DNA of 64,000 nucleotides from an uncultured Eubacterium sp. (GCA_905234495.1 CAJOHE010000002.1:1-64000); one strand, 5' to 3'. Shown: positions 38,568-48,170, counted from the stretch's first letter. The notes: generated by a model not told the origin, from the letters alone. Numbers and translations: made by a program.

Positions 38568-40760
38568 TTAACTGTCGTATTCGATGAAGTAGAGTTTTTT
38601 CATATCGGAATCGTAGATTGCGAGGGTGAAGTTTTGCGGGATATAATCCATATCCAAATCATTTGCCGCCCCGTCGGGACTTCTGTCGACTAAGTAATAG
38701 TATCCGTTGTTGATGGTCGGGATGCTGAGACCTACGCCTTCCGTTTCAAGAATCGAGCTGTAAACGTCCCAGCCGTTTTCTTCATCATATTCGCCGTAGA
38801 TGGCTCTGTCGATATTTACGGGAAGCGGCATTTCGTTCCAGTCGGGATGAGCCATTATTTCATTTCCCGGTTTGTCGGTGTCAAATGAAATCTCGGCATA
38901 GTAGATTCCGTCGCCGTTAACACCGTCGTGGGTATCCTTCTGATAGATTACCTCTTCGTTTTCAAAGCTGAAATCTATTGCGGTTCCGACGTAGCTTAAA
39001 ACCTCTTCCGCATCGAAGTCGTAATAACCCGTGTCGTCGTCATAATATATGTCATCGTTGCTGCTGTATTTCCAGTAGTTATCAGCCTTTCCCTGAAGGG
39101 CTGTGCGCTCGTTTTTATCAAGCGAGTTGCCGTAATCAATCAGCGTTTTGTACGCCTCGTAATCGGTGTAGCAGTACCTTCTGAAATCGTATTCCTTTGA
39201 TAATGAGAACTTGCCGCTGTATGCAAATTCGTCGTCGTTTTCGGCGTCGATATATTCCCCGCCGCCCCAGCTGAGCCTGTTCACAATCACATTTGCGGCG
39301 TGGGATGCAATCCTCTCGTTACCGTCGTCGATGAGCTCGATGAGATACGGAATACCCGCGACGGTGTCGATATTGTCAACGTCAACGCTGTCAAGCTTTC
39401 CCTCCTGATATGCGCGGACGTTGTAGTTTGCAACAAACGCGTCAACGTTGAGAAACGCGAGGGCAACAAAGATTGTAGCGCAGATAATAACGAGGGGCTG
39501 GAAATAGTTGAATTTCGGCACGAAAATCCTGATGACAAAGAGGATAATCGCAAAGAAAACCATAATGATGAACGCCGTTACGAGAAGTCTGTTTGCGGTG
39601 AAGCCGTAGGTCTCGACGTTGAGCTTCATCTTTGCAAGCGCGGTCACGATGAGGAAGACCGAGAACAGGGAAATGAAGCAGGAAAGACCTTTTAGTGCGC
39701 CCGAAATTGCTCCGTCCTTTACCCTCTTTGTGACAAACGCCACGATTGAGATTATCAGAACGTTTATCACGCATACCGCAAACATCTCGTAAAAGCCCCT
39801 GCGGGCAAAGGCGCTTGCGGTCTTTTCGTAATCCTCGGGAAGGATGCCCGAAAAGGCTGAGAAGAAATATGCAAGCTGCGAGATGAGATAGACGATATAG
39901 GTTACCGAAATAACGCTCAGGAAAGTAACGCTTACGGTTACAGGCGCAAAGCCCTTATAGTCCTTGAGAGGCTTATCCTTTTTGTTGAGCTGGTGCTTTT
40001 CGCCGTAGATTTTCGAGATTAAATACGGCGCAAAAATCACCGCGAGAACTATCTCAAATATCACGAGACCGATGTTTTTGAATATCGTTGTGACAAGGCC
40101 TTCAAACGCCGCGTCGCCCTTGACAAGAAGGGGTACGACAACGAGAAGCACGGGCAGCGAAATTGCAATACCGATTAAAATTGCAACGAGCCTTTTGTTT
40201 CTTTTAGAGGTAACTCTTGCCGAGCCGAAAAGCGCTGGAAGGCTTAAAATCGGGTAGATGAGATAGGACAGAAAGACGTCGAAAAGCGCCTTGAAATCAG
40301 ACTTTCTGAAGCTCCACGAATCGCTTATCTCAAGGCAGTAGAGCGCATAGAGAAGCGCAATCAGAACGAACATAAACACCTTTATAAGCACGTTTGAGCT
40401 TATCGCAAAGGTGAACGAGCCCGCAACGGAAAGCGTTCCCGTGAGGAATGCGAAAAGCGACATCTTCCTGTTTGGAAGGTAGAGCGTTGTAGCGATGAAA
40501 TAGATTAAATAAAAGACCGTAAAGCCGATGTAAAAGCCCTTGAAAAGCGCAAGGTCAAAGAACAGAAACGCGATAATCAGCATCGCTCTGATTATTCTTG
40601 AGTCCTTTTTTGTAAGCTCTTCATATGTCTTTTTGGGCGTGGGCGCGGGCGCAGGCGGATAGGGCTGCGCGTAGCCCTGCGGCGGGTACTGATAGCCGTT
40701 TTGCGGCGGCTGATAGTAGTAGCCGTTTTGCTGATAGTTATATCCGTATTGATTATCCAT
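38568..40760 (-). CDS. DUF4173 domain membrane protein
   Basis: A 730-residue protein. The first 45 residues are rich in Tyr, Gln, Pro and Gly (YYQPPQNGYQYPPQGYAQPY), a low-complexity cytoplasmic region; about 12 membrane helices follow (residues 55-440), then a soluble C-terminal domain rich in Asp and Tyr. The NVDAFVANYNVRAY segment fits DUF4173/DUF4153. Function unknown. It overlaps the XRE regulator by 8 nt and is the last gene of the DUF2975-XRE-DUF4173 unit. Confidence 0.85.
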   Translation of the reverse strand: MDNQYGYNYQQNGYYYQPPQNGYQYPPQGYAQPYPPAPAPTPKKTYEELTKKDSRIIRAMLIIAFLFFDLALFKGFYIGFTVFYLIYFIATTLYLPNRKMSLFAFLTGTLSVAGSFTFAISSNVLIKVFMFVLIALLYALYCLEISDSWSFRKSDFKALFDVFLSYLIYPILSLPALFGSARVTSKRNKRLVAILIGIAISLPVLLVVVPLLVKGDAAFEGLVTTIFKNIGLVIFEIVLAVIFAPYLISKIYGEKHQLNKKDKPLKDYKGFAPVTVSVTFLSVISVTYIVYLISQLAYFFSAFSGILPEDYEKTASAFARRGFYEMFAVCVINVLIISIVAFVTKRVKDGAISGALKGLSCFISLFSVFLIVTALAKMKLNVETYGFTANRLLVTAFIIMVFFAIILFVIRIFVPKFNYFQPLVIICATIFVALAFLNVDAFVANYNVRAYQEGKLDSVDVDNIDTVAGIPYLIELIDDGNERIASHAANVIVNRLSWGGGEYIDAENDDEFAYSGKFSLSKEYDFRRYCYTDYEAYKTLIDYGNSLDKNERTALQGKADNYWKYSSNDDIYYDDDTGYYDFDAEEVLSYVGTAIDFSFENEEVIYQKDTHDGVNGDGIYYAEISFDTDKPGNEIMAHPDWNEMPLPVNIDRAIYGEYDEENGWDVYSSILETEGVGLSIPTINNGYYYLVDRSPDGAANDLDMDYIPQNFTLAIYDSDMKKLYFIEYDS

Positions 40761-40968
40761 TGTTATTCTCCTTATACTCTAAAATATCGCCCGGCTGACA
40801 GTCGAGCTCGTGGCAGATTGCCTCAAGCGTTGAAAAGCGGATTGCCTTCGCCTTCCCCGTTTTCAGTATCGAGAGGTTTGCGGGCGTTATTCCTATTTTT
40901 GCCGCCAGCTCGTTTGAGCTCATTTTGCGTCTGGCGAGCATAACGTCAAGGTTTACTATTATGTTCAT
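40753..40968 (-). CDS. XRE-family helix-turn-helix regulator (YozG-like)
   Basis: A 71-residue protein consisting almost only of a Cro/C1-type HTH: SSNELAAKIGITPANLSILKTGKAKAIRFSTLEAICHEL region, with the C-terminal CQPGDILEY typical of the short family paired with DUF2975 proteins. AGGAGGCGGGT precedes the ATG. It follows DUF2975 by 9 nt and overlaps DUF4173. Autoregulation or repression of this cluster is likely but not shown. Confidence 0.92.
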   Translation of the reverse strand: MNIIVNLDVMLARRKMSSNELAAKIGITPANLSILKTGKAKAIRFSTLEAICHELDCQPGDILEYKENNNG

Positions 40969-40977
40969 ACCCGCCTC

Positions 40978-41442
40978 CTAAATCGTCAAGTCGTTTTCTT
41001 CTTTAATCTTGATTGCCGTTTCCATCGTGTTTTTCACAACCCTTACGACAAGCGCCATAAACACCTCGCCGCACGAGAGAATGAAAAGCGTTTCAAACAT
41101 TGTTCCGCTGATGAGAACGACTATGAAGGAAACCAGACCGACAAGCGACGCATAAAAGCAGCAGTAGCTTATGATTTTGAGATAGCGGACGTTTATCCAC
41201 TCGAAAACCTTGTCCTTTCTGACGTTGATTAGAATTTTATCAAGGCAGATAAGCGCCGCGTAGCCCGCGGGCATCACGAGATAAAACGCCACCATCGCGA
41301 AATTCTTTATACTGTAAAGCACGTCGAAATGGAAGATTCCTTTATTCAGTATTATGGGCAGACTCACGGAAACTATGCCGAGAAGGACGTAGCTGAGCCT
41401 CACCATAAAGTGCGTCATTATAACGGACCTCTGATTTTTCAA
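40978..41442 (-). CDS. DUF2975 family membrane protein
   Basis: A 154-residue protein with four predicted membrane helices, DUF2975 family, which is commonly encoded next to a small XRE regulator as here. The start is TTG at 41442, 7 nt after AGGAGG; in-frame ATGs further in lack a good site. Function unknown; the pair may form a membrane-linked regulatory unit. Confidence 0.87.
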   Translation of the reverse strand: MKNQRSVIMTHFMVRLSYVLLGIVSVSLPIILNKGIFHFDVLYSIKNFAMVAFYLVMPAGYAALICLDKILINVRKDKVFEWINVRYLKIISYCCFYASLVGLVSFIVVLISGTMFETLFILSCGEVFMALVVRVVKNTMETAIKIKEENDLTI

Positions 41443-41469
41443 TGTACCGCCTCCTTTGTTTTCAAGACA

Positions 41470-41498
41470 GTTATAGCAGCAAAATTATCGTTTGTCAA
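41470..41498 (-). promoter_or_regulatory. Promoter of the DUF2975-XRE-DUF4173 operon
   Basis: Minus strand TTGACA (41493-41498), 17-bp spacer, TATAAC (41470-41475). Confidence 0.75.
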
Positions 41499-41538
41499 TA
41501 ATTTTTTATCAAATTTTAGAAATATTTTATCTTTTCAC

Positions 41539-41569
41539 AAAAAAAGCGGGAAGGCGTGGAAGCCTTCCC
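41539..41569 (-). terminator. Terminator of the mreB-ECF operon
   Basis: 8-bp perfect stem (41548-41555 with 41562-41569), then GC and seven T on the minus strand. Confidence 0.85.
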
Positions 41570-41577
41570 CTTCGTTA

Positions 41578-41832
41578 TTATTTATTCATCAGAGTGTATA
41601 CGAGCGCGACGGTGGCGGGAAACATCAGAAGCGAGATGACGCCCGCTATAATTGCGGTTTTCGCTCTGCGCTTAACGTCGCCGTCAATATCCTTTAATTT
41701 CATCAGAAGCACCGCCGAAACGGATATTCCGATTAGCCCGAATGCCGGACAGGCGCCCGCCGTGACGAGCCCGACGAAGGATGAAATCATCGCAAACTTT
41801 GAAAGCTTTAAAACGGTGTCGTTATTTTCCAT
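41578..41832 (-). CDS. Small hypothetical membrane protein
   Basis: An 84-residue protein with two predicted membrane helices (about residues 15-45 and 60-80) joined by a charged KDIDGDVKRRAKT loop. I do not recognise the family; the layout is reminiscent of DUF4190-like small membrane proteins. It overlaps ecfS by 11 nt and is the last gene before the operon terminator. Confidence 0.75.
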   Translation of the reverse strand: MENNDTVLKLSKFAMISSFVGLVTAGACPAFGLIGISVSAVLLMKLKDIDGDVKRRAKTAIIAGVISLLMFPATVALVYTLMNK

Positions 41833-42520
41833 AAGCTTCCCCCTTATATAATCCGTATTTTATATTGATTCGCTCGAGCTTCTTTATAAACGGCTCGCCG
41901 AAAATAAATAGGCAGACCGCGGTTGTCGCCGCAAAAACAAGGCTGAACGTAACGCCTGCGGCATAGACCGAAAGGACTGCGGGCAGGCTGAAATCGCTCA
42001 CCACAAACATAACGGTCGAGGTGTCGGCAACGACGCCGTAGAGGGCGAAGGTCAGCACAAAGCCGACAGCCGACAGCGTATATTTATTCTGCGGAATCAC
42101 TTTAAATATGAGCCCCGCAACAAAGCCGACAAGCCCGAGGGCTACCATCTGAAACGGTGTGTGCGCCCCCTGACCGAAGATGAAATTTGAGATAAACGCC
42201 GAAAACGCGCCTATCATATATCCCGACCTTGCGCCGAGGCAGACCGCGCCGATTATCACGACGGCGGCTATAGGCTTTACCTGCGGTATCAGGTAGAACG
42301 CGGCGCGGCTTACAACCGCAAGCGCGATAAAGCTTGAGATGAGTGCAAGCTCCCTTGCGGTGGGTTTACTGTGTTCAAACGATGCGAAAAACGGCAGCAT
42401 CGAAAGAACTAAAAGAATTATGCTCAGAAGCAGATAATTTTCGGTTTTGTTGATAATCATAAAAGCCGCAACGGCGCAAAGAGCAAGCGCGGCGCACACG
42501 GCGGTCAGTACATTTTTCAT
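41822..42520 (-). CDS. ECF transporter substrate-binding (S) component
   Basis: A 232-residue membrane protein with about six helices plus two N-terminal ones. KPTARELALISSFIALAVVSRAAF and the conserved FGQGAHTPFQM segment place it among ECF S components. The bound micronutrient is not deducible; relatives with a GQGxxTPxQM motif are thought to handle cobalamin-type or other vitamins. ATGA overlap with ecfA. Confidence 0.83.
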   Translation of the reverse strand: MKNVLTAVCAALALCAVAAFMIINKTENYLLLSIILLVLSMLPFFASFEHSKPTARELALISSFIALAVVSRAAFYLIPQVKPIAAVVIIGAVCLGARSGYMIGAFSAFISNFIFGQGAHTPFQMVALGLVGFVAGLIFKVIPQNKYTLSAVGFVLTFALYGVVADTSTVMFVVSDFSLPAVLSVYAAGVTFSLVFAATTAVCLFIFGEPFIKKLERINIKYGLYKGEAYGK

Positions 42521-43977
42521 ACAAAATCCTCCGCCGAAACCGCGGTTTCAAGATACTCTGCGGTTATTCTTCTGACCTGCGTTGTGTAAAGCGAGAGCTT
42601 TGAAAAAACGAGGCGCGGGCTGTCCGAGAGGGCAATTCTGCCGTCCGACATAAACGAAACCTTATCAGCAATATCCGCCGCAAAATCGAGGTCGTGGGAA
42701 ACTATAATGACCGTCTTGCCGTCCGCTTTGAGCTTTCTTATATATTCGCTCACAAGGGCTTTTCCGAAGGAATCAAGCGACTTTGCGGGCTCGTCGAGAA
42801 GCAGAACGTCAAAGCCCTGCGCGCTCACCTTTGCAAGCGCGAGAAGCTGCTGCTCGCCGCCGCTGAGGTCGTAGGGATGACGGTTGAGATATTTCTCAAG
42901 CGAAAACGCCTTCGCGCTCTCTTCGCTTATTTCCTCGCCGACGGTGTCCTTTGTGAAAAGGTAGCGGACGTTCTGCGGGATATAGGCGCACTCGCCGCTC
43001 ACCTTAACCTTGCCGCTGTAGGGCTTTTTGATGCCCGCAATCAGCTTTAACAGCGTGGTTTTGCCGCAGCCGTTTGCGCCGACAACCGCGTGAATTTCGC
43101 CCGTGCCGACCGTCAGGCTCAGCATATCAATAATATCCCTTTCGCCCTTCTTATAGGCGAACATAAGGTTCTTTATCTTAACCGCCGCTTCGCTTTCGGG
43201 GGCACTTTCCAAAGGCTTTTCGGCAAAGCGTTTTTCGCACGCCCTCGCCTCTTTCACAGTAAGCGGTCTTTCCTCAAAAAGCGAGGTGCAGACGGGGTAA
43301 AAAGGCAGAAGCTCTTCGCGTTTTGCAAGCTCCCTCGCGCTTCCCTGAGCGATGACCTTACCATTTTCAAGGACGGCAACGCTGTCGCAAATACTGATTA
43401 TTCCCTCGGAAATGTGGGACGCGATTACGACCGTTGTGCCGAGCTCGTCGTTTACCCTGCGGATGACGGAAAGCACCTGCTGCACCGCCCTCGGGTCAAG
43501 CTGAGCGAGGGGCTCATCGAGTATGAGGGTATCCGCGCCCGAAGCCATTGCCGCCGCGATTGCGACTATGCTTTTCTCGCCGCCCGAGATTTCGGAAGTC
43601 TTTTTATCAAGCAGGTCGGTTATGTTGAAAAACGAGCTGATTTCGCCGATTTTAACGGATATTTCGCTCTGTGTAATCTGTTTGTTTTCAAGGGCGAAGG
43701 CAAGCTCACCCCTGACGGTTTCGCTGACAAACGTGTTCTCCGCGTTCTGGGGAACGTAGGCGGCTGCGTCAAAATTCACCTCAAGCGTTCCGCCGAGTTC
43801 ACCGACGGGCGCAAGCTCTTTTATCATAAGCTTCAGGAGGGTTGATTTTCCGCTTCCCGTCCTGCCCATAATCAGCGCAAGCTCTCCCCTGTTTACAGAG
43901 AAATTCACGCCGTCAAGCGCGTTTTCGCCCGACAGAGGATAGCTGAATATTAAATTTTCCGCTTTAATAAGTTCCAT
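42517..43977 (-). CDS. ECF transporter fused ATPase (two NBDs)
   Basis: A 486-residue protein with two tandem ABC domains, replacing separate EcfA1 and EcfA2. Walker A sequences are GRTGSGKST (residues 36-44) and GANGCGKTT (about 293-301); signatures ISGGEKS and LSGGEQQLLALA; Walker B LILDEP and LLLDEP. It energises uptake with EcfT and the S component encoded on either side. The start overlaps ecfT by 28 nt. Confidence 0.94.
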   Translation of the reverse strand: MELIKAENLIFSYPLSGENALDGVNFSVNRGELALIMGRTGSGKSTLLKLMIKELAPVGELGGTLEVNFDAAAYVPQNAENTFVSETVRGELAFALENKQITQSEISVKIGEISSFFNITDLLDKKTSEISGGEKSIVAIAAAMASGADTLILDEPLAQLDPRAVQQVLSVIRRVNDELGTTVVIASHISEGIISICDSVAVLENGKVIAQGSARELAKREELLPFYPVCTSLFEERPLTVKEARACEKRFAEKPLESAPESEAAVKIKNLMFAYKKGERDIIDMLSLTVGTGEIHAVVGANGCGKTTLLKLIAGIKKPYSGKVKVSGECAYIPQNVRYLFTKDTVGEEISEESAKAFSLEKYLNRHPYDLSGGEQQLLALAKVSAQGFDVLLLDEPAKSLDSFGKALVSEYIRKLKADGKTVIIVSHDLDFAADIADKVSFMSDGRIALSDSPRLVFSKLSLYTTQVRRITAEYLETAVSAEDFV

Positions 43978-44801
43978 CTTATATCCTCCGTAAGGTTGAC
44001 TGAAAGCGGCAGCAGAAGCAAAAGTGAATAGGCTGTGATGCCTGTTGCGGAAATCTCACCGAAATGAATTACCGGGTCCGCCGAAAAGTCCGCTTTGCCC
44101 GTGAGCTTAAAGAATGCCGCCGCGAAAAACAACGCAAGCTCGGTAATTATCAGAAGCGCGTCCTTATATGAGAATAAATACTTTGAATAGCTTGTCCGCT
44201 TTCCGTTAAAGCCCCTTGCGCGCATCGAGTCCGAGACGTCGATGCTTTCCTCGAGCGTCATCATCACGAGCGCCGAAAGGTTTGAGACCGCTTTGGTGAG
44301 CCGTCCGCCGTCCTCTTTTATGAGCGTTCGCGCCTCGTTTATTCTTTCGGCGTTTTTCTTGAGCCTCGGGATAAAGGTCAGCGCCATTGAGAAGACGAGC
44401 GAGATATTCGGCATAAAGCCGCCGAAAACGGAAAGAAGCATTTCGCCCGAGACTATTTCGTTGTAGCACGAAAACCAAAATAGCACCGCGCAGACCATTA
44501 AACCCTGAGTGAAGCCGTAGGAAAGGGCTTCGAGTGTAAATACGGTGTAGCCGATTTCAAAGAGAACGGTCTGTCCGTAGTGGGCGAAAATCATATTGAA
44601 AAGCGAGGTCAGCGCAAGAAGCGGAAGCGCTACGCAAAGCGCCCTGAGCGCCCCCCTCGGGTTCAGTTTCAGCTTGTATAGAAAAGCGAAAAGAAAGCTC
44701 AGCGCGAGGAATACGGGGTTGAAAATCATAAGAGTTATTACAACCGCAAGTAAAAAAAACAGAAGGTTCGTTTTTGGATTGTATTTTGAAAATCTATCCA
44801 T
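43950..44801 (-). CDS. ECF transporter transmembrane component EcfT
   Basis: A 283-residue EcfT with about six helices. The two coupling motifs are degenerate (SMRARGFNGKRT carries the ARG element). The ATG at 44801 lies 5 nt after CAGGAGG, giving MDRFSKYNPKTNLLFF; a longer reading overlapping mreB is rejected. 22 nt after mreB. Confidence 0.92.
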   Translation of the reverse strand: MDRFSKYNPKTNLLFFLLAVVITLMIFNPVFLALSFLFAFLYKLKLNPRGALRALCVALPLLALTSLFNMIFAHYGQTVLFEIGYTVFTLEALSYGFTQGLMVCAVLFWFSCYNEIVSGEMLLSVFGGFMPNISLVFSMALTFIPRLKKNAERINEARTLIKEDGGRLTKAVSNLSALVMMTLEESIDVSDSMRARGFNGKRTSYSKYLFSYKDALLIITELALFFAAAFFKLTGKADFSADPVIHFGEISATGITAYSLLLLLPLSVNLTEDIRWNLLKRKI

Positions 44802-44823
44802 ATTAACCTCCTGTTTTATTAAG

Positions 44824-45852
44824 TTATCTTGTGCGTACCTCTTCCTTTGTCTTGAAGGTGTAGCCGTATTTATCGAGTATGTGCATCTTTTTGAGAGCCG
44901 CCTCGCAGCCCTTTGAAACGCAGAGACTCGGACGGGGCGCAACTTTTACGTCAATCGAGAGAGCGCGGCTTAAAAGAATATCAATGCCGTAGAGCTGGGC
45001 GCTGCCTCCCGTGAGAATGAGCCCCGAATCGGTGATATCCGCCACGAGCTGGGGCGAGGTGCGCTCAAACATAGCCTTTGCGCAGTCGCAGATTTTTTCG
45101 AGGTGCGGGGCGAGACATTCGCAAATCTCGTCGCCCGTGATTTCAACGGACTCGGGAAGTCCCGTGGCCTCGGCTCTGCCCTTTGCAACTATTGACATCT
45201 CGGTCTTTCTCGGAACGGCGCAGCCGACGTTTTTCTTGATTTCCTCGGCGGTTCGCAGTCCGATGAGAAGCCCGTACTTTTCCCTGACGTAGTCGGCAAT
45301 AGCCTTGTCGAAAACGTCGCCCGCGATATTGAGCGTTTCAATCTGGCTCGGGGAACCCTGACTTACCACCGCCATATCCGCGGTGCCCGCGCCGATGTCG
45401 ATAACAAAGGTACCGCTCGGGTTCTGGGGGTCAACGCCCGTGCCGAAGGCGGCGCAGAGGGGTTCCTCGATAAGGCAGACCGACCTCGCGCCCGCGTTTA
45501 TCAGCGCGGAAATGAGAATTCTTTTGTCAACCTCGGTACTCATCGACGGAACGGAAGCCACAACCCTCGGTCTGAAAACAGTCTTTCTCAGCACCTTGTT
45601 GAAGAAGTGGCTGAGCATCTGCACGCCGAGTGAATAGTTGCTGACAACGCCGTTTTTAATCGGCTGAATAACCGCAACGCCGTTTGGCTCCCTGCCCTCG
45701 AGGAAGTAGGCTCGCTTGCCCGCATATAAGATTTTTTCGCTGTCGTTATCATAGGCGATATAGGACGGCTCATTGAGCACGACGCCCTTTCCCACAACCG
45801 AAATTACGACTGAGGAAGTGCCTATGTCAACACCTAAATCATATCCAAACAT
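44824..45852 (-). CDS. MreB/Mbl-family rod-shape actin homologue
   Basis: A 342-residue bacterial actin. DLGVDIGTSS is the phosphate-1 loop, PIKNGVVSNY, GARSVCLIEEPLCAA, FVIDIGAGTADMAVV (phosphate 2) and GLILTGGSAQL (adenosine motif) follow in the expected order. It organises sidewall synthesis at the membrane. No mreC or mreD is near; it heads a transcript into ECF transporter genes. MreB versus Mbl cannot be settled here. Confidence 0.94.
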   Translation of the reverse strand: MFGYDLGVDIGTSSVVISVVGKGVVLNEPSYIAYDNDSEKILYAGKRAYFLEGREPNGVAVIQPIKNGVVSNYSLGVQMLSHFFNKVLRKTVFRPRVVASVPSMSTEVDKRILISALINAGARSVCLIEEPLCAAFGTGVDPQNPSGTFVIDIGAGTADMAVVSQGSPSQIETLNIAGDVFDKAIADYVREKYGLLIGLRTAEEIKKNVGCAVPRKTEMSIVAKGRAEATGLPESVEITGDEICECLAPHLEKICDCAKAMFERTSPQLVADITDSGLILTGGSAQLYGIDILLSRALSIDVKVAPRPSLCVSKGCEAALKKMHILDKYGYTFKTKEEVRTR

Positions 45853-45885
45853 AAGTAAATCCTAAAAAATATTATTAATAAGTAT

Positions 45886-45914
45886 ATGTTACTTTAATTA
45901 GTTTACATTGTCAA
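45886..45914 (-). promoter_or_regulatory. mreB promoter
   Basis: Minus strand TTGACA (45909-45914), 17-bp spacer, TAACAT (45886-45891). The -35 box lies within the last codons of recD2. Confidence 0.7.
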
Positions 45915-48125
45915 GGCATCATCCGATTTTTCGAGAAAATGTATGAGCGCGCTGTAGCGCCTGCTCTTGATATTGTTGTTTACCATAGCCCTGATTGAGC
46001 CCTCGTTTCCGACGATAATCAGAAGGCTTTTCGCCCTTGTAATCGCGGTGTAGAAAAGATTGCGGTAGGCAAGCTTTTCGGGCGTTCCTATAATCGGAAG
46101 GACTACGGCTTCAAACTCGCTGCCCTGACTTTTGTGAACGGTCATCGCGTAGGCAAGCTCAAGCTCCCTCGCGTTTTCGATGCTGTACATCGCCTCGCGG
46201 TCGTCAAACCGGACGCTGATAATATTGTCCTCCTTGTTGATTCGCGTGAGAATACCGATGTCGCCGTTGAATACGCCCGTGCCGTCCTCGCTGTCCCTGA
46301 ACCACGGAACGTCGTAGTTGTTTCTTATCTGCATAACCTTGTCGCCCTCGCGAAGAGTGTAGCCCTTTGAGCGAAGCTCGTTTTTGCCCGAAGCGGGCGG
46401 ATTGAGCTTTTCCTGAAGCAGGGCGTTGAGGTTTTCGGTGCCCGTGTCGCCCATTCTGCTCGGGCAGAGCACCTGAATATCCGAAACGCTGTCGTAGCCG
46501 TAGCCCGCGGGGATACGGTTTGTGACGAGGTTTACAATCTTCCTCGGCGCGTTGTATTTTGAATCCTCGGTGAGAAGGAAGAAGTCGGATGAGCTGTCGG
46601 AATTGTCGAGATAGGGCATCTCGCCCTTCACCACCCTGTGGGCGTTTGCGACAATCATACTCTGCATCGCCTGACGGAAAATCCTGTCAAGGCTCACAAC
46701 GTTTATCAGCCCGCTCTTGATTAAATCTGACAGAACGTTGCCCGCGCCCACGGGAGGCAGCTGGTCCTTATCGCCGACCATAATGAGCCTGCACGAGAGC
46801 GGAAGCGCGTCGAGAAGGGCTGAGAATATAGTCACGTCGACCATTGAAAGCTCGTCGACTATTACCGCGTCGCATTCAAGCGGGTTTTGCAGATTGTGGA
46901 TGAAGGTGGGCTCTGTCGCGCCCTCGCGGTATTCGACCTCAAGAAGCCTGTGTATCGTCTTTGCCTCAAAGCCCGTGAGCTCTGTCATTCGCTTTGCGGC
47001 TCTGCCCGTCGGCGCGGTCAGCGCAACGTTGAGTCCCCTGTTTTTCATAAGGGTGATTATGCCCTTGACCGTCGTCGTTTTACCCGTACCGGGGCCGCCC
47101 GTGAGGATGAGAATTCCCTTGTTTACCGCGATTTCGATTGCCTCGCGCTGCTTTTCCTCAAACTCGATGCCGTTTGCCTTTTCAAACGCGAAGATTTCCA
47201 TCTGCGATATTTCCTTCTGCTGGGGCGGGAAATTGAGCATAACGTTTATGCGCTCTGCTATCGAGGACTCGGCGCGGTAGATTTCGGGTAGGAAGATGAA
47301 GTCCTTTCCCTTGATTTTTTCCTGCACGAGCTGATTTGCGTCGAGCGCGTTATCGAGCGCGATTTCAACGTCGTCCTCGCCGCATTCAAGCAGATTCATC
47401 GCAACCTCAACGAGGCTGTTTCGCGGCAGGCAGGTGTGGCCGTTGCCGAGATTATGGCGCACCACGTAGATTACGCCCGCCTGACAGCGGTAGTCAAAGA
47501 GGGGCGGCTCGCTCATCTGCGACGCTATTTCGTCCGCGCGCTCAAAGCTGATGCCCGTACCCTCGGACACGAAGGCGTAGGGGTTTTCCCTGATAATATC
47601 AAGCGCGTCGCCGCGGTAGAGATTGTACGCCTCAAACGCTTCCTGCTGGCTCAGACCGAGGTCGGCAAGTCCGTTCATAACCTCGCGGGCTATGAACTGC
47701 ATTTTGAAATCCTCGCTGATTTTTCTTGCCTTCGTGCGGGAAATGCCCTTGATTTCGGCAAGTCGCTCGGGCTCGTTTTCTATCACGTGAAAGGTGTCCG
47801 CGCCGAATTTTTCTACAATTTTAGTTGCGGTTGCCGCGCGTATTCCCCTGACGATTCCGTTTGAAAGGAAACGAAGCATACCCGCCGCGTCCGCGGGAAG
47901 AGTTGTCTGAAGGCGCACTGCTTTAAACTGTCTTCCAAAGCTCGGGTGCATTGTCCACTCGCCCTGAAAAACAGCTTCCTCGCCGACCATCACTTTGCCG
48001 AGAACGCCCACAACCGTGACGTATTCGCTGTCCGCGAGCACCTCGACCACGGCGTATCCGTTGTCCTCGTTCATATAAGTAATGTCCTCAATGACGCCTG
48101 TTAAGTTTTCAAGCTCTTCCGTCAT
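45903..48125 (-). CDS. recD2: RecD-like ATP-dependent DNA helicase
   Basis: A 740-residue SF1B helicase. An N-terminal OB-like part, tandem helix-hairpin-helix region (about 90-190), then Walker A LTGGPGTGKTTT (about residue 340), VDELSMVD Walker B, GDKDQLPPVGAGNVL and the C-terminal TVHKSQGSEF motif. This is the RecD2 type, which works without RecBC. The ATG at 48125 follows GGTGA and a good promoter; the longer reading upstream is unlikely because it crosses the promoter. Confidence 0.96.
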   Translation of the reverse strand: MTEELENLTGVIEDITYMNEDNGYAVVEVLADSEYVTVVGVLGKVMVGEEAVFQGEWTMHPSFGRQFKAVRLQTTLPADAAGMLRFLSNGIVRGIRAATATKIVEKFGADTFHVIENEPERLAEIKGISRTKARKISEDFKMQFIAREVMNGLADLGLSQQEAFEAYNLYRGDALDIIRENPYAFVSEGTGISFERADEIASQMSEPPLFDYRCQAGVIYVVRHNLGNGHTCLPRNSLVEVAMNLLECGEDDVEIALDNALDANQLVQEKIKGKDFIFLPEIYRAESSIAERINVMLNFPPQQKEISQMEIFAFEKANGIEFEEKQREAIEIAVNKGILILTGGPGTGKTTTVKGIITLMKNRGLNVALTAPTGRAAKRMTELTGFEAKTIHRLLEVEYREGATEPTFIHNLQNPLECDAVIVDELSMVDVTIFSALLDALPLSCRLIMVGDKDQLPPVGAGNVLSDLIKSGLINVVSLDRIFRQAMQSMIVANAHRVVKGEMPYLDNSDSSSDFFLLTEDSKYNAPRKIVNLVTNRIPAGYGYDSVSDIQVLCPSRMGDTGTENLNALLQEKLNPPASGKNELRSKGYTLREGDKVMQIRNNYDVPWFRDSEDGTGVFNGDIGILTRINKEDNIISVRFDDREAMYSIENARELELAYAMTVHKSQGSEFEAVVLPIIGTPEKLAYRNLFYTAITRAKSLLIIVGNEGSIRAMVNNNIKSRRYSALIHFLEKSDDALTM

Positions 48126-48141
48126 AAAATCACCGTTTATG

Positions 48142-48170
48142 ATTGTAACATAAATGAACTTCAAGTTCAA
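48142..48170 (-). promoter_or_regulatory. recD2 promoter
   Basis: Minus strand TTGAAC (48165-48170), 17-bp spacer, TACAAT (48142-48147). Confidence 0.65.

Noticed and set aside
43090..43845. 251-codon plus-strand ORF antisense to the ECF ATPase
   Set aside because: The minus strand encodes a clear two-domain ATPase with all motifs; the antisense frame is open only because of codon composition.
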